Shown: positions 35,047 to 44,358, counted from the first letter of the stretch. The stretch: DNA of 64,000 nucleotides from Paenibacillus sp. SZ31 (GCF_012912005.1 NZ_JABBEA010000010.1:168825-232824); one strand, 5' to 3'. Numbers and translations are program-made. The notes: generated by a model from the sequence alone, not told the origin.

Positions 35047-36567
35047 TTATATGAGCGGTAGCCTGTCCGCCACTGCCCCACCCTGCTGAGGTGTTACTCT
35101 GTCAATGACTCCGCAAAGTACACGAAGCCCTTCACACAAAAGCTCGACGCTCGTTACCGTGAAGCAGATGCGTAGACTGGAAGTATCCGTCTCCCCCACA
35201 TAACAGGCGGAACCCGGGAGGAATGAGACCCCTGCGGCAAGCGACTGATGATGCAGTTCACGCATATCCAGGCTACTCGGAAGTTGAAGCCACAGATTAA
35301 GTCCTCCCTCTGGCAAGCGCCAGTGTATATCCTTAGTAGCATGCTCTTCCAACACTTCAGATGCGGCACACAAACGAGAATACAATTCATCCCTCAAGCG
35401 GGATACATAGGCCCCATACTGATTCTGAATAAAGGATTGCAATGCCTTCTGTGTAAGCAGTGGGCTTCCCAAATCTGCCGTAGATTTCGCAGCCACAAGC
35501 CGGGTCAGTACGCTTCCGTCTGCAATGGCGCAGGCTATACGGCAACCGGGAGACAGCACCTTGCTGAAGCTTTTGATATACACCACATGACCTGTCCCAT
35601 CCATGGATTTAATGGAAGCCGGGGGAGGATCACGAAAATAAAGATCTGCAAACGGGTCATCCTCCAGAATGAGGCAGTGGTAGCTTTGCGCGAGATTCAG
35701 TAGCTGCGCTCTCCTTCTTGCACTCATCGTGATCCCAGTTGGGTTGTGATAGGTCGGGATCGTATAGATCAGCTTGGGCGGATAGGTGTCACATAAGCGG
35801 GTTAACAGATCAATACGCATGCCTTCGTCATCCATCGGAACCGTGATGATCTTGGCCCCTCTGCTTGTAAACACATCAATGGCTCCGGTATAGCTTGGCG
35901 CCTCCATATACACGACATCTCCGGGTCCGACAAAAGTCCGTGCCACAAGATCAATTCCCTGCTGAGCACCGCTTGTAATTAGCATGCGTTCAGGTGTCAC
36001 CTGTAGGCCACGCTCGGCAAAATGTTCCGCAAAGATCTGTCTGAGTTCCCGATCTCCCTGAAAAGATCCATACGCCGCCATACGCTCTGCATGATCAGAG
36101 GAAAGCCGGTAGGCACTGTCGATAATCTCCCGTGTAGGTAACAGTTCAGGCTGAATCGCTGACATATGAAGTTCATAGCGTACTTGAGGTGACGTATCAA
36201 AATGTCTCCAGAGCTGTGCTCTTGGTAAATAATCCACCAGTGCCATCTGCCAATTCCATGGCGTACTGGATTCACCATTACCATGGACCCGTTGTGTCCG
36301 GTCGGCATCCTCTCTCTGATCCACGTGCAACGCCCCTCTTACGTAACAACCTTTACCCTGGGAGCAGGTAATCAATTGAATCGCTTCGAGTTCAGCATAG
36401 GCCTTCGATACGGTGACCAGGCTGACACCCAGATCCGTGGTCATTTTACGAACAGAAGGAAGTCGGGTTCCGGGTTCAATCAGTCCTGACCTGATGCGGT
36501 CCGCAATCGTTAGCGCAATTTGCACGTACAATTTGGTACTGCTTCCTCGTTTTAATTCAATATGCAT
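35047..36567 (-). CDS. MocR-family regulator (GntR HTH fused to aminotransferase-like domain)
   Basis: PLP-responsive transcription factor of 506 residues. The GntR winged helix is at the N-terminus (about 8-75: LYVQIALTIADRIRSGLIEPGTRLPSVRKMTTDLGVSLVTVSKAYAELE). A linker leads to a fold-type I aminotransferase domain with TSGAQQGIDL, PTYHNPTG, LEDDPFADLYF and the PLP-lysine motif YIKSFSKVLSPGCR. The start is ATG 36567, about 6 nt after GGGGGGAG. It is divergent from an aminotransferase gene, the usual MocR arrangement, with repeated operator-like sequences between. Confidence 0.92.
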   Translation of the reverse strand: MHIELKRGSSTKLYVQIALTIADRIRSGLIEPGTRLPSVRKMTTDLGVSLVTVSKAYAELEAIQLITCSQGKGCYVRGALHVDQREDADRTQRVHGNGESSTPWNWQMALVDYLPRAQLWRHFDTSPQVRYELHMSAIQPELLPTREIIDSAYRLSSDHAERMAAYGSFQGDRELRQIFAEHFAERGLQVTPERMLITSGAQQGIDLVARTFVGPGDVVYMEAPSYTGAIDVFTSRGAKIITVPMDDEGMRIDLLTRLCDTYPPKLIYTIPTYHNPTGITMSARRRAQLLNLAQSYHCLILEDDPFADLYFRDPPPASIKSMDGTGHVVYIKSFSKVLSPGCRIACAIADGSVLTRLVAAKSTADLGSPLLTQKALQSFIQNQYGAYVSRLRDELYSRLCAASEVLEEHATKDIHWRLPEGGLNLWLQLPSSLDMRELHHQSLAAGVSFLPGSACYVGETDTSSLRICFTVTSVELLCEGLRVLCGVIDRVTPQQGGAVADRLPLI

Positions 36568-36581
36568 GCGTGCTCCCCCCA

Positions 36582-36661
36582 ACTGTTATGATCTTCATTT
36601 TACTGTTATAGTGCAGTCCGTCTATTATAGTTTATAATATCAGTATAACAGTGAATAACAG
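36582..36661. promoter_or_regulatory. Putative MocR operator array in the divergent promoter region
   Basis: ACTGTTAT occurs at 36582-36589 and 36602-36609. The complementary ATAACAGT is at 36645-36652, and ATAACAG again at 36655-36661. ACTGTTATA (36602-36610) and TATAACAGT (36644-36652) form a perfect 9-bp inverted repeat. TATAAT elements for both directions lie between the arms (36633-36638 plus; 36629-36624 minus), while -35 elements are poor, which fits control by an activator or repressor bound to the repeats. Confidence 0.7.
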
Positions 36662-36675
36662 GAGATGAGAATAAC

Positions 36676-37911
36676 ATGAACATGAGTATCCCTTGGTCCA
36701 AAATGGCACAAAACACCCCGTCCTCTGTCGTTCGCGACATGCTCCAGGCCGCTCAGGCACCTGGAATGATCTCACTAGCCGGTGGATTACCAGCCCAGAC
36801 TTCATTCCCGCTGGAAGCTATCCGTGTTGCATATGAAAAAGTATTTATGAGCGGAGCAGCCGCTCTTCAATATGCGGAGACTGAAGGTTATCGTCCTCTC
36901 CGCGCCAAAATCGCCGAGCGTCTTGAATCCAAGGGCATTCCCGCTTCACCCGACCATATGCTCCTCACGACGGGTTCACAACAATCCATCGACTTGGTCT
37001 GTCGTATTCTTCTTGATCCGGGTGACCGCGTACTGGTTGAATCACCTACCTACCTCGCTGCCCTGCAAGTTATTCATTCCTATCAGGCTGAATCTCACGG
37101 CGTAGCCTGTGATGATCACGGCATGTTGCCTGAATCTTTGGAGGAACAGCTCCAGCTACATCGTCCAAAGCTCGTCTATATCAACCCAACGTTCTCCAAT
37201 CCTACGGGTAAAGTATGGTCACGAGAAAGACGTCAGAACGCTGTGGATCTATGCCGCAAATATGGTGTACTCATCCTCGAAGATGATCCCTATGGCGAAA
37301 TTCGGTTCAATCCGGAGCAATTGGATGTCCCTGCTCTTGCAGAATTGGATGCAGCATCCTATGGCGGCCCTTCTAATGTCGTTTACACCAGTACGTTTTC
37401 CAAAACGGTAGCACCGGGTCTTCGTACCGGCTGGATTCTGGCCGCTCCCGATATTGTCAAAATGGCAGCACGGGCTAAACAGGGTGCAGACTTGCATTCC
37501 AGCAGTATCGACCAAAGAGCTCTTCACGCACTGCTTGAATCCTTCGATTTGGATGCGCATATCCGCCATATTTCAGAGGATTACGAAAAACGCATGAAAA
37601 CACTGACGACTCTTATGGCAGCCAAAGCATGGGAAGGCATCTCGTGGAATTCACCCCAAGGTGGCATGTTCTTGTGGCTGCAATTGCCTGAAGGCATGCT
37701 TGCAAGCAATCTGTTCACTTACGGTATTCAGGAGAAAGTGTGCATTGTGCCAGGTGATTCCTTCTATGCGGGTACACCGGAGCTCAACCGCATGCGGATC
37801 AACTTCACGCATACGGATCCCGAGCTACTCCCGGAGGCTGTAGAACGAATGGATCGCGCCATTCAACGCTGGCATGCTTCGTTAACATCGGACAGTGTTG
37901 TTACACTGTAA
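36676..37911 (+). CDS. PLP-dependent aminotransferase, 2-aminoadipate/aromatic type (fold type I)
   Basis: Class I/II aminotransferase of 411 residues. Motifs: ISLAGGLPAQTSFP near 33-46, LLTTGSQQSIDLVCRIL near 95-111, YINPTFSNPTGKVWS near 170-184, LILEDDPYGEIRF and the PLP-lysine motif YTSTFSKTVAPGLRTGWI near 238-255. It is similar to LysN/2-aminoadipate transaminase and YhdR-like enzymes; the exact amino donor is not readable. It is probably the target of the divergent MocR regulator. GGAGATGAG precedes ATG 36676; an ATG two codons later is equally possible. Confidence 0.9.
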   Translation: MNMSIPWSKMAQNTPSSVVRDMLQAAQAPGMISLAGGLPAQTSFPLEAIRVAYEKVFMSGAAALQYAETEGYRPLRAKIAERLESKGIPASPDHMLLTTGSQQSIDLVCRILLDPGDRVLVESPTYLAALQVIHSYQAESHGVACDDHGMLPESLEEQLQLHRPKLVYINPTFSNPTGKVWSRERRQNAVDLCRKYGVLILEDDPYGEIRFNPEQLDVPALAELDAASYGGPSNVVYTSTFSKTVAPGLRTGWILAAPDIVKMAARAKQGADLHSSSIDQRALHALLESFDLDAHIRHISEDYEKRMKTLTTLMAAKAWEGISWNSPQGGMFLWLQLPEGMLASNLFTYGIQEKVCIVPGDSFYAGTPELNRMRINFTHTDPELLPEAVERMDRAIQRWHASLTSDSVVTL

Positions 37912-37980
37912 TGAACTGTCATAAATGTTTCGATATCCATTAGCGTATGAAGGTTGTTAAATAGCTTGATATGAGAAATA

Positions 37981-38027
37981 AAAATAAGGCGGCAGGCCCG
38001 AGAATCTCGGAACTGCCGCCTTATTTT
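37981..38027. terminator. Bidirectional terminator between the aminotransferase gene and rnpB
   Basis: A 15-bp outer stem (37981-37995 with 38013-38027) plus an inner CCGAGA/CTCGG hairpin. T-rich tracts lie on both strands. It can end the aminotransferase transcript and the rnpB transcript. Confidence 0.9.
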
Positions 38028-38165
38028 TATAGAACCTGTTATCAACAGGAGTTATGTTTTTCGGATGTTCATGGGTCCTTCTGATCAGTCAGGCCATCGG
38101 ATGATTCATACGAGTTGTCCTCGACTGATAGGTGGACTACATTGTGTCGCTATGGTGTTGTTGTT

Positions 38166-38588
38166 GCAGTTAGGAAAGCTTACCGTAAGCCGGGTTCTGT
38201 GCTCTTCGTGGTTCATACGGGAACTACCCTCCCACCAGAAGCGACAATCATCTATCTAGGCCATACATTGCTGCACAGCTCAAGCGACCAACCTAGACAC
38301 ACCTCGGGCTAAGGTTGCCTCCTCCGAAAAGGCGGCTGTGTCCCATTAGGTCTTGCTCCAGATGGGGTTTACCAGGAACGAAGTCACCAGCGTTCCTCGG
38401 GGTCTCTTACACCTCGGTTCCATCCTTGCCTGTGCCGGAAAATCCGGCCATCGGCGGTCCATTTCTGTGGCACTATCCTTCAACTCGCGCTGACTGGACG
38501 TTATCCAGCATCCTGCCCTGTGGAGCCCGGACTTTCCTCTCGTGGCAACAAGGCCACCAGCGATTGTCTGTCAAACTTTCCGAACAAC
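38166..38588 (-). ncRNA. rnpB: RNase P RNA, type A
   Basis: Catalytic RNA that matures tRNA 5' ends. On the minus strand the conserved GAGGAAAGTCCGGGCTCC lies near the 5' end, and AGATAGATGATTGTC and ACAGAACCCGGCTTA near the 3' end. TGGTAAACCCCA is the L15 loop that pairs with the tRNA CCA. The P1 helix forms between 38585-38572 and 38183-38169, which sets the boundaries. The sequence after the L15 loop (GGAGCAAGACCTAATGGGA) and the 5' half resemble the ancestral type A RNA of E. coli rather than the type B form of Bacillus. The 3' end is accurate to a few nucleotides. Confidence 0.95.
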
Positions 38589-38595
38589 ATTACAT

Positions 38596-38624
38596 AGTAT
38601 ACAGGCATTTGAGTTCCCAGACAA
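38596..38624 (-). promoter_or_regulatory. Sigma-A promoter of rnpB
   Basis: TTGTCT (38624-38619), 17-nt spacer, TATACT (38601-38596). The predicted start point at 38588 coincides with the beginning of the P1 helix. Confidence 0.8.
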
Positions 38625-38661
38625 GCTTAATATTACTGGGAATCGCACAGCAACTATCTTT

Positions 38662-39777
38662 TTAGATAAACTGGAATACTTCCGTATTTACCTCTGAAGC
38701 CGTAACTTGCGTATCATATCGTTTATCTTGCAAATGGGAACGAAGCCAATCGGCTGTTTTCGGTTTCATAATCTTCTCGGAATTATGTCCCGGGTCGATG
38801 ATACACATGCCTGCCATTAACGCATCATGAGCCGTGTGATAATCAATATCCCCGGTCACAATAACATCCGCACCTTTGAAGCGAGCCGTGAGCGCGTAAC
38901 GGCTGCCGGAGCCGCCAAGAACCGCTGCTTTTTTGATCTTTTTGTTCAGATCCCCTACTACACGCACATGAGGCACATTGAATTGGGTCTTCACGACCTC
39001 CACGAGCTCACCTAATGTCTTAGGCTCCCTAAGGGGTCCCAAGCGTCCCAGACCGAGCGTACGACCTTTTAAATCCATTGCATAGAGGTCGTAGGCCACT
39101 TCTTCATACGGGTGAGCCTTAAGCATGGCCTGAACGACCTTACTACGCAGGCTTTGAGGCACAATGGTCTCAATACGCATTTCTTCCACACGTTCCATCT
39201 GCCCTTGAGTACCAATAAACGGTTGTGTCCCTTCACCTGGTACAAAAGTTCCTGTACCTTCCGTGTTGAAGCTGCACTTGTTGTATTGACCGATACTCCC
39301 CGCTCCGGCTTCCAGAATGGCTTGAAGAACCTGTTCATGATGCGTGCGAGGCACAAATACAGCGAGTTTGTACAGATGATCTGTATGTACATCCTCCAGC
39401 GATTCTTTGCTCTCGATGCCGAGTGCCTCGGCCATCCAATCATTCATGCCACCTTCGGCTACGTCCAGGTTCGTATGACTGATATAGACAGCAATATCAT
39501 GCTTAATCAGCTTTTCATACAGTTTACCCATAGGCGTATCCGTACTCAGTGACTTAACCGGTCGGAAAATAATGGCATGATGGGCGATAATCAAATTGGC
39601 ACCGATACGAATCGCTTCGTCCACCACTTCATCCGTCACATCCAAAGCAACTAACACGTGACTGATTTCTTTTTGCAAACTGCCCAGCTGCAGACCAATG
39701 CGATCATCTGGTACAGCCAGATGTTTCGGAGCAAGTTGCTCCATCAGTTGAATTATAGATTGACCTTTGGCAAACAT
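38662..39777 (-). CDS. yqfO: Nif3-like dinuclear metal centre protein (YqfO)
   Basis: Nif3/GTP cyclohydrolase I type 2-like hexameric protein of 371 residues. The N-terminal and C-terminal halves carry the metal-ligand motifs: LIIAHHAIIF near 62-71 and VISHTNLD-like YISHTNLDVA near 98, then DADVIVTGDIDYHTAHDALMAG and IDPGHNSEK near 340. Between them (about 130-240) sits the extra PII-like domain typical of Bacillus YqfO. Function is not settled. Its ATG 39777 overlaps the 3' end of trmK by 25 nt, and its GGAGG site lies inside trmK. Confidence 0.92.
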   Translation of the reverse strand: MFAKGQSIIQLMEQLAPKHLAVPDDRIGLQLGSLQKEISHVLVALDVTDEVVDEAIRIGANLIIAHHAIIFRPVKSLSTDTPMGKLYEKLIKHDIAVYISHTNLDVAEGGMNDWMAEALGIESKESLEDVHTDHLYKLAVFVPRTHHEQVLQAILEAGAGSIGQYNKCSFNTEGTGTFVPGEGTQPFIGTQGQMERVEEMRIETIVPQSLRSKVVQAMLKAHPYEEVAYDLYAMDLKGRTLGLGRLGPLREPKTLGELVEVVKTQFNVPHVRVVGDLNKKIKKAAVLGGSGSRYALTARFKGADVIVTGDIDYHTAHDALMAGMCIIDPGHNSEKIMKPKTADWLRSHLQDKRYDTQVTASEVNTEVFQFI

Positions 39778-40511
39778 GCCAAAACCTCCTTCAAGTTTGC
39801 GATAAGACGCTCTACCTCAGCCGCCTTGTCCCGGGAAGAATCCTGATCGGATTTGGAGATGGAGTTAACAACCCCTTGCAGTTTGACGATCTCACTTTCC
39901 CATTTGGCAAAAAATACATCCGTCGGTCGATCAACCAAATAAGGCCCCATCCGTAGCAGCAAGTCTTCCGTCAATTCTGTCCCGCCTTGAAGCGGACGTG
40001 CACGATACACCTCAACATTGGCAATCGGGCTTACGGATTGTGGCATCGCCGTTATAATTTCATAGATCTTACCGTCTTCTTCGAGCAACTGTTCTGCTAC
40101 AACTACCCAATTATGCTCCAACAACCAGCGTCTGAGGATATCCTCTCCCACATTCGGTTGCAAAATAAGGAGCTGGACTCCTTCCAGTTTGGATAAGCCT
40201 CGGTCCAAAATAGAAGCAATCAGAGCACCACCCATACCCGCAATGGTGATGACTTCCACTTCTCCCGCAGAAATCACATCAAGCCCGTCTCCACGACGCA
40301 CTGTGATTTTCTCTTTCAGGCCAGCATCGCTGACTTGTTTGCAAGCAGCATCATAAGGGCCAGGATTGACTTCCCCGGCTACTGCACTTGCAGCTTTCCC
40401 ACTGCGGATCACAGCTACTGGCAACAACGCGTGGTCTGAACCGATATCAGCAATGCGGCTGCCATCGGGAATTTGATCATGTATTCGCTGTAATCGATTC
40501 GAAAGTTTCAT
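39753..40511 (-). CDS. trmK: tRNA (adenine-22-N1)-methyltransferase TrmK
   Basis: SAM-dependent enzyme making m1A22 in tRNA. The Rossmann motif is RIADIGSDHALLPV near 19-32, followed by AGEVNPGPYDAA, the NPPY-type position VITIAGMGGALI near 90-100 and the C-terminal coiled coil near 205-245. I start at ATG 40511 (MKLSNRLQRIHDQI), which follows GTAGGTG and matches family N-termini; the open frame continues 28 codons upstream without support. Length 252 residues. As in B. subtilis, it is followed by yqfO downstream of sigA. Confidence 0.93.
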   Translation of the reverse strand: MKLSNRLQRIHDQIPDGSRIADIGSDHALLPVAVIRSGKAASAVAGEVNPGPYDAACKQVSDAGLKEKITVRRGDGLDVISAGEVEVITIAGMGGALIASILDRGLSKLEGVQLLILQPNVGEDILRRWLLEHNWVVVAEQLLEEDGKIYEIITAMPQSVSPIANVEVYRARPLQGGTELTEDLLLRMGPYLVDRPTDVFFAKWESEIVKLQGVVNSISKSDQDSSRDKAAEVERLIANLKEVLACLPKVNL

Positions 40512-40644
40512 GAAGCACCTACACCATTCATTTAATTTATTGATTTGCATTGAACAAGGAAAAGCGATAAAATAAAATCCAATCAAACATTTCAAGGATG
40601 AATTTCCAAAACCAAGAAATCAAGACGTTTAAATTAAAAATAAA

Positions 40645-40685
40645 GGAGACCCCGCCGCCGCTAAAGCGTCTTGCGGAAAGTCTCC
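40645..40685 (-). terminator. Terminator of the dnaG-sigA operon
   Basis: GGAGAC/GTCTCC (40645-40650 with 40680-40685) enclose a GC-rich imperfect stem. TTTATTTTTAATTT follows on the minus strand, 10 nt after the sigA stop. Confidence 0.8.
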
Positions 40686-40695
40686 CATAGTTCGA

Positions 40696-41835
40696 TTATT
40701 CGAGGAAATCCTTGAGTCGTTTACTACGACTCGGGTGACGCAACTTACGAAGAGCCTTGGCTTCGATCTGACGAATACGCTCACGCGTAACACCAAATAC
40801 CTTGCCGACTTCCTCCAGCGTTCTCGTCCGTCCATCGTCCAGACCAAAACGTAGACGAAGAACATTCTCTTCACGCTCAGTCAATGTATCAAGAACATCT
40901 TCGAGCTGTTCTTTCAGCAACTCATATGCAGCAGCATCCGCCGGAGCAAGTGCTTCCTGATCCTCAATGAAGTCACCCAGATGGGAATCATCTTCCTCAC
41001 CAATCGGTGTCTCCAGAGAAACCGGTTCCTGTGCAATCTTCGTAATTTCACGAACTTTCTCCACACTCAGATCCATCTCAGCAGCGATTTCTTCTGGTGT
41101 TGGTTCACGCCCAAGTTCCTGCAACAGCTGACGGGATACCCGGATCAGCTTATTAATCGTCTCCACCATGTGCACAGGGATACGAATCGTACGCGCCTGG
41201 TCAGCTATAGCACGAGTGATCGCTTGGCGAATCCACCATGTGGCATACGTACTGAACTTGTATCCTTTTTTGTGGTCGAACTTCTCAACCGCTTTGATCA
41301 GACCCATATTACCTTCCTGAATCAAATCAAGGAACAACATTCCACGTCCAACGTACCGCTTGGCGATACTGACTACGAGACGCAGGTTCGCTTCAGCCAG
41401 ACGACGCTTGGCTTCTTCATCCCCGTTCTCAATCCGTTTGGCCAGCTGTACTTCATCATCTGCCGACAACAATGGCACACGACCAATTTCCTTGAGATAC
41501 ATGCGGACAGGGTCATTGATTTTGATACCTGGCGGCAAGCTCAGATCATCATCAAAGTGGAATTCGTCCTCTCCCTCTCTGGTGTTGTTCTCGGAATCTT
41601 CACTAGGACGAAGTGTAACCTCTTCATTATTTTCATTCACTACATCGATACCCAGATCGCTCAGTTGCTCATAGAACTCATCCATTTGCTCTGCATCTTG
41701 CTCAAAAGGAGAGAGTTTCTCTATGATTTCCTTGTAATTCAGCGAAGCTCTTTTCTTACCTGATTCAATCAATTGATCTTTAACCTGATCCAGTGTCAAT
41801 TCTGTTTCTAGTTCAGTATGCTGATCATTCGCCAT
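40696..41835 (-). CDS. sigA: RNA polymerase primary sigma factor SigA
   Basis: Housekeeping sigma-70 factor, 379 residues. Region 1.1 (about 15-80) is short and acidic as in Bacillus. Region 1.2 has DPVRMYLKEIGRVPLLS; region 2 has LDLIQEGNMGLIKAVEKFDHKKGYKFSTYATWWIRQAITRAI near 175-215. Region 3 follows with VHMVETINKL, and region 4 with LREENVLRLRFGLDDGRTRTLEEVGKVFGVTRERIRQIEAKALRKLRHP near the end. It follows dnaG by 43 nt, keeping the macromolecular-synthesis arrangement. Confidence 0.97.
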   Translation of the reverse strand: MANDQHTELETELTLDQVKDQLIESGKKRASLNYKEIIEKLSPFEQDAEQMDEFYEQLSDLGIDVVNENNEEVTLRPSEDSENNTREGEDEFHFDDDLSLPPGIKINDPVRMYLKEIGRVPLLSADDEVQLAKRIENGDEEAKRRLAEANLRLVVSIAKRYVGRGMLFLDLIQEGNMGLIKAVEKFDHKKGYKFSTYATWWIRQAITRAIADQARTIRIPVHMVETINKLIRVSRQLLQELGREPTPEEIAAEMDLSVEKVREITKIAQEPVSLETPIGEEDDSHLGDFIEDQEALAPADAAAYELLKEQLEDVLDTLTEREENVLRLRFGLDDGRTRTLEEVGKVFGVTRERIRQIEAKALRKLRHPSRSKRLKDFLE

Positions 41836-41878
41836 AACTCGACTCCCTCCTCCCTAGAAACATCCAATAATCAGACGT

Positions 41879-43699
41879 TCACTGTCTCTCTAGGGCAATC
41901 ATTTCAATTGCAATCTGTGCCGCGCGTACAGAATCACCTGCCCGCTCTGCAGCAATCATTTCTTCTTTTTTCAAATCGTACTCTTTCTTACGCGGATGCT
42001 TCAGCACTTCCCTGATGCAATCATCGAGCATTTGAATACTCCATTCACCTGGACCATCCATCATCGAGATTGAACTGACCGTTTTTTCCAGACGATCGTC
42101 ATGCAGTGAAGACATAAAACGGCTTGTATCCGACGGCTTGCCTTGCGCATAGTAGGCATATAGATAAGCAGCAATAGCTGCATGATCATCCAAGTTAAAA
42201 GCTTCACCAAGATGCTCATTCACGTACTGGGCAGCCTCATCATCCTGCAACATCCAGGCGATCAGTTTGCGTTCAGCAGCGTGGTAAGCCGGCAACAGAT
42301 TGGGTGTAGGCACCTGCCTATTTTGTTGCCTACCATTATTCCACCTTTTCGGGTTATTATCCCCAAACTGGAGGTTATTTTTCATCGCCTCCCGTTCTTC
42401 ATTACACTCCTGCTTCAATGTTTCGAAGGATACGTCCACTTCTGCAGCCAGTTCACGAAGATACACCTCCCGCTCTGTTGGAGAAGGTAAGGGGGCAATC
42501 AATTTTACTGCTTCTTTCGAATAGGCGATTTGTCCGCCACCCTCTAGCAGTATATGGCTTTTTTTTAGGTTTATAAGTTTAAATTTTGTAGTTGTCACGG
42601 CACCGTCCACAATCTGGTTTCGGAACCGTTCACCACCATGCTTCCGGATAAAATCATCCGGGTCAAGTCCCTCAGGAATGAGAGCCACTTTGACCTGCAA
42701 TCCGGCTTCCTCAAGAATGGGAAAGTTTTTGAGTGCAGCAGCTTGTCCTGCTCGGTCGCCGTCATAACATATGATGACCTCGTCGCACATCCCCTTGAGC
42801 ATCAGTGCCTGATTCTCGGTTAACGCCGTACCCATTGCCGCTACACCATTCTGGATATCCTGATCCCATGCGGATATGACATCACCATATCCCTCGAACA
42901 AAATGGCTTGACGTTGTTTGCGAATTGCATTTTTGGCATGATGCAGATTATAGAGAACACGGCTTTTGTTAAATAACCGGGTTTCCGGTGAATTTAGATA
43001 CTTCGGTTGCCCGTCTCCCAATATGCGCCCTGCAAATGCAATCGGCTTACCGCTCCTGCCATTGATCGGGAACATAATCCGGTCTCGGAATCGGTCCACA
43101 TATCCTTGACCTTCATTTCGCGGTGACAGAAGTCCACCCTTTTCCATCTCTTCAAGCGGATAGTTACGTTTTTCAAGAAATTGTACCAGGGTGTCCCAAC
43201 GATTTGGTGCGAACCCAATCTGGAACTGGTCGATTAACTTGTCGCCAAAACCTCGTGAGCGTAAATACTCCATGGCTGACTTGCCGTGCTCTGTATTTTT
43301 CAACAAAAAATGATACAGCTTCGCGGTAAGCTCATAGGCCTCCAACAGACGTTCCGTCTCCGGATTCACATGAGCAGATTCACGCCCTTGCCAGTCGCCC
43401 ATAGAGATATGGCTTTCTTCTGCCATCGTCTTGACAGCCTCGGGAAAGGATAACCCTTCGATTTCCATCCTGAATTTGATGGCATTTCCACCCGTGCCGC
43501 AACCGTAGCAGTAGAAAATTTGTTTCTCAGGTGTAACGGTGAACGAAGGCGTCTTCTCGGAATGAAAAGGACAGAGGCCCTTCATATACTTCCCCTGCTT
43601 GGTCAGATGCACAAATCGGCTCACCGTATCGACAATATCATTCTGCTGTAACACCGATTCAATAATACTTTCGGGTATACCGCCTTGTCCGGTACTCAT
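41879..43699 (-). CDS. dnaG: DNA primase DnaG
   Basis: Synthesises RNA primers at the replication fork. The 606-residue protein has an N-terminal zinc finger (CPFHSEKTPSFTVTPEKQIFYCYGCGTGGNAI near 42-73), the RNA-polymerase domain (about 110-440) with the TOPRIM motifs ILFEGYGDVISAWDQ near 265 and IICYDGDRAG near 308, and a helical C-terminal DnaB-binding domain (about 450-606). GGTGGCC-type spacing precedes ATG 43699. Directly upstream of sigA. Confidence 0.97.
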   Translation of the reverse strand: MSTGQGGIPESIIESVLQQNDIVDTVSRFVHLTKQGKYMKGLCPFHSEKTPSFTVTPEKQIFYCYGCGTGGNAIKFRMEIEGLSFPEAVKTMAEESHISMGDWQGRESAHVNPETERLLEAYELTAKLYHFLLKNTEHGKSAMEYLRSRGFGDKLIDQFQIGFAPNRWDTLVQFLEKRNYPLEEMEKGGLLSPRNEGQGYVDRFRDRIMFPINGRSGKPIAFAGRILGDGQPKYLNSPETRLFNKSRVLYNLHHAKNAIRKQRQAILFEGYGDVISAWDQDIQNGVAAMGTALTENQALMLKGMCDEVIICYDGDRAGQAAALKNFPILEEAGLQVKVALIPEGLDPDDFIRKHGGERFRNQIVDGAVTTTKFKLINLKKSHILLEGGGQIAYSKEAVKLIAPLPSPTEREVYLRELAAEVDVSFETLKQECNEEREAMKNNLQFGDNNPKRWNNGRQQNRQVPTPNLLPAYHAAERKLIAWMLQDDEAAQYVNEHLGEAFNLDDHAAIAAYLYAYYAQGKPSDTSRFMSSLHDDRLEKTVSSISMMDGPGEWSIQMLDDCIREVLKHPRKKEYDLKKEEMIAAERAGDSVRAAQIAIEMIALERQ

Positions 43700-43746
43700 C
43701 TCTGGCCACCTTCATCTCTTCAACACGTAAATATAATTCGATAAAC

Positions 43747-44235
43747 TTACACATTCTCCTGCAAATCTTTTAAAAGTTTTGTCAGTTTATGTTGAAAAAT
43801 TTCTCGATCCTGCTCTGTGAAAGGCTTTGGGCCTTTCCCATAATGCCCTCTTTTTCGCGCTTTGGCCGCAGTGTGACGAGAATCCAACATGAAATCAATA
43901 TCACGATCGTTAAACTCACGACCACGAAAGGATAAAACATAACAACGTTTACCGAGCGCAAGTGCCGCAAGTCCATAGTCCTGAGTGATAACCACATCGC
44001 ATGGCTTAATATGATTAGCAATATACAGGTCTGCGCTCTGATCGCTGCGATCCACTTGCACGGTTCGCACCCCTTCTCCTCCTTGAAGCAAATGATCAAA
44101 TGAAGAGACTAACAGTACAGGGATGTTGAAAAGGCGAGCGGTTTGCGCAATCTCGGTTTTGACCGGACAAGCATCACCATCCACAACAATATGGCGTATA
44201 TTTAACTCACTCAATCCCAGACCACCCGGTTTCAT
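43747..44235 (-). CDS. yqxD: YaiI/YqxD-family protein (UPF0178, DUF188)
   Basis: Small PIN-like nuclease-fold protein of unknown role. Key motifs: IVVDGDACPVKTEI near the start, VVITQDYGLAALALGKRCYVLSFRGREFNDRDIDFMLDSRHTAAKARKRG and the basic GPKPFTEQDREIFQHKL tail. I tentatively start at ATG 44235 (162 residues); a TTG seven codons further in is also possible, since no strong ribosome site is evident for either. B. subtilis yqxD likewise precedes dnaG. Confidence 0.85.
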   Translation of the reverse strand: MKPGGLGLSELNIRHIVVDGDACPVKTEIAQTARLFNIPVLLVSSFDHLLQGGEGVRTVQVDRSDQSADLYIANHIKPCDVVITQDYGLAALALGKRCYVLSFRGREFNDRDIDFMLDSRHTAAKARKRGHYGKGPKPFTEQDREIFQHKLTKLLKDLQENV

Positions 44236-44313
44236 AAAATAGCTGCATATTGTAATATACGACCCCGGCCAGGCAAAATCCTTCTGCCGGAGCAAGGGAA
44301 ATCAAAGGCTAAA

Positions 44314-44358
44314 ATACGGAGCGATTGTAAAAAATACATTTCACAACCCGTTCCGTAT
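44314..44358 (-). terminator. Terminator of glyQS
   Basis: ATACGGA/TCCGTAT (44314-44320 with 44352-44358) plus an inner TTGT/ACAA pairing, followed on the minus strand by TTTTAG. About 85 nt after the glyS stop. Confidence 0.7.

Noticed and set aside
38315..38665. 116-codon open frame across rnpB
   Set aside because: The same bases form the RNase P RNA on the minus strand with conserved structural motifs; no ribosome site.
40981..41763. 260-codon open frame antisense to sigA
   Set aside because: Fully contained in sigA on the other strand; composition is that of a shadow frame.
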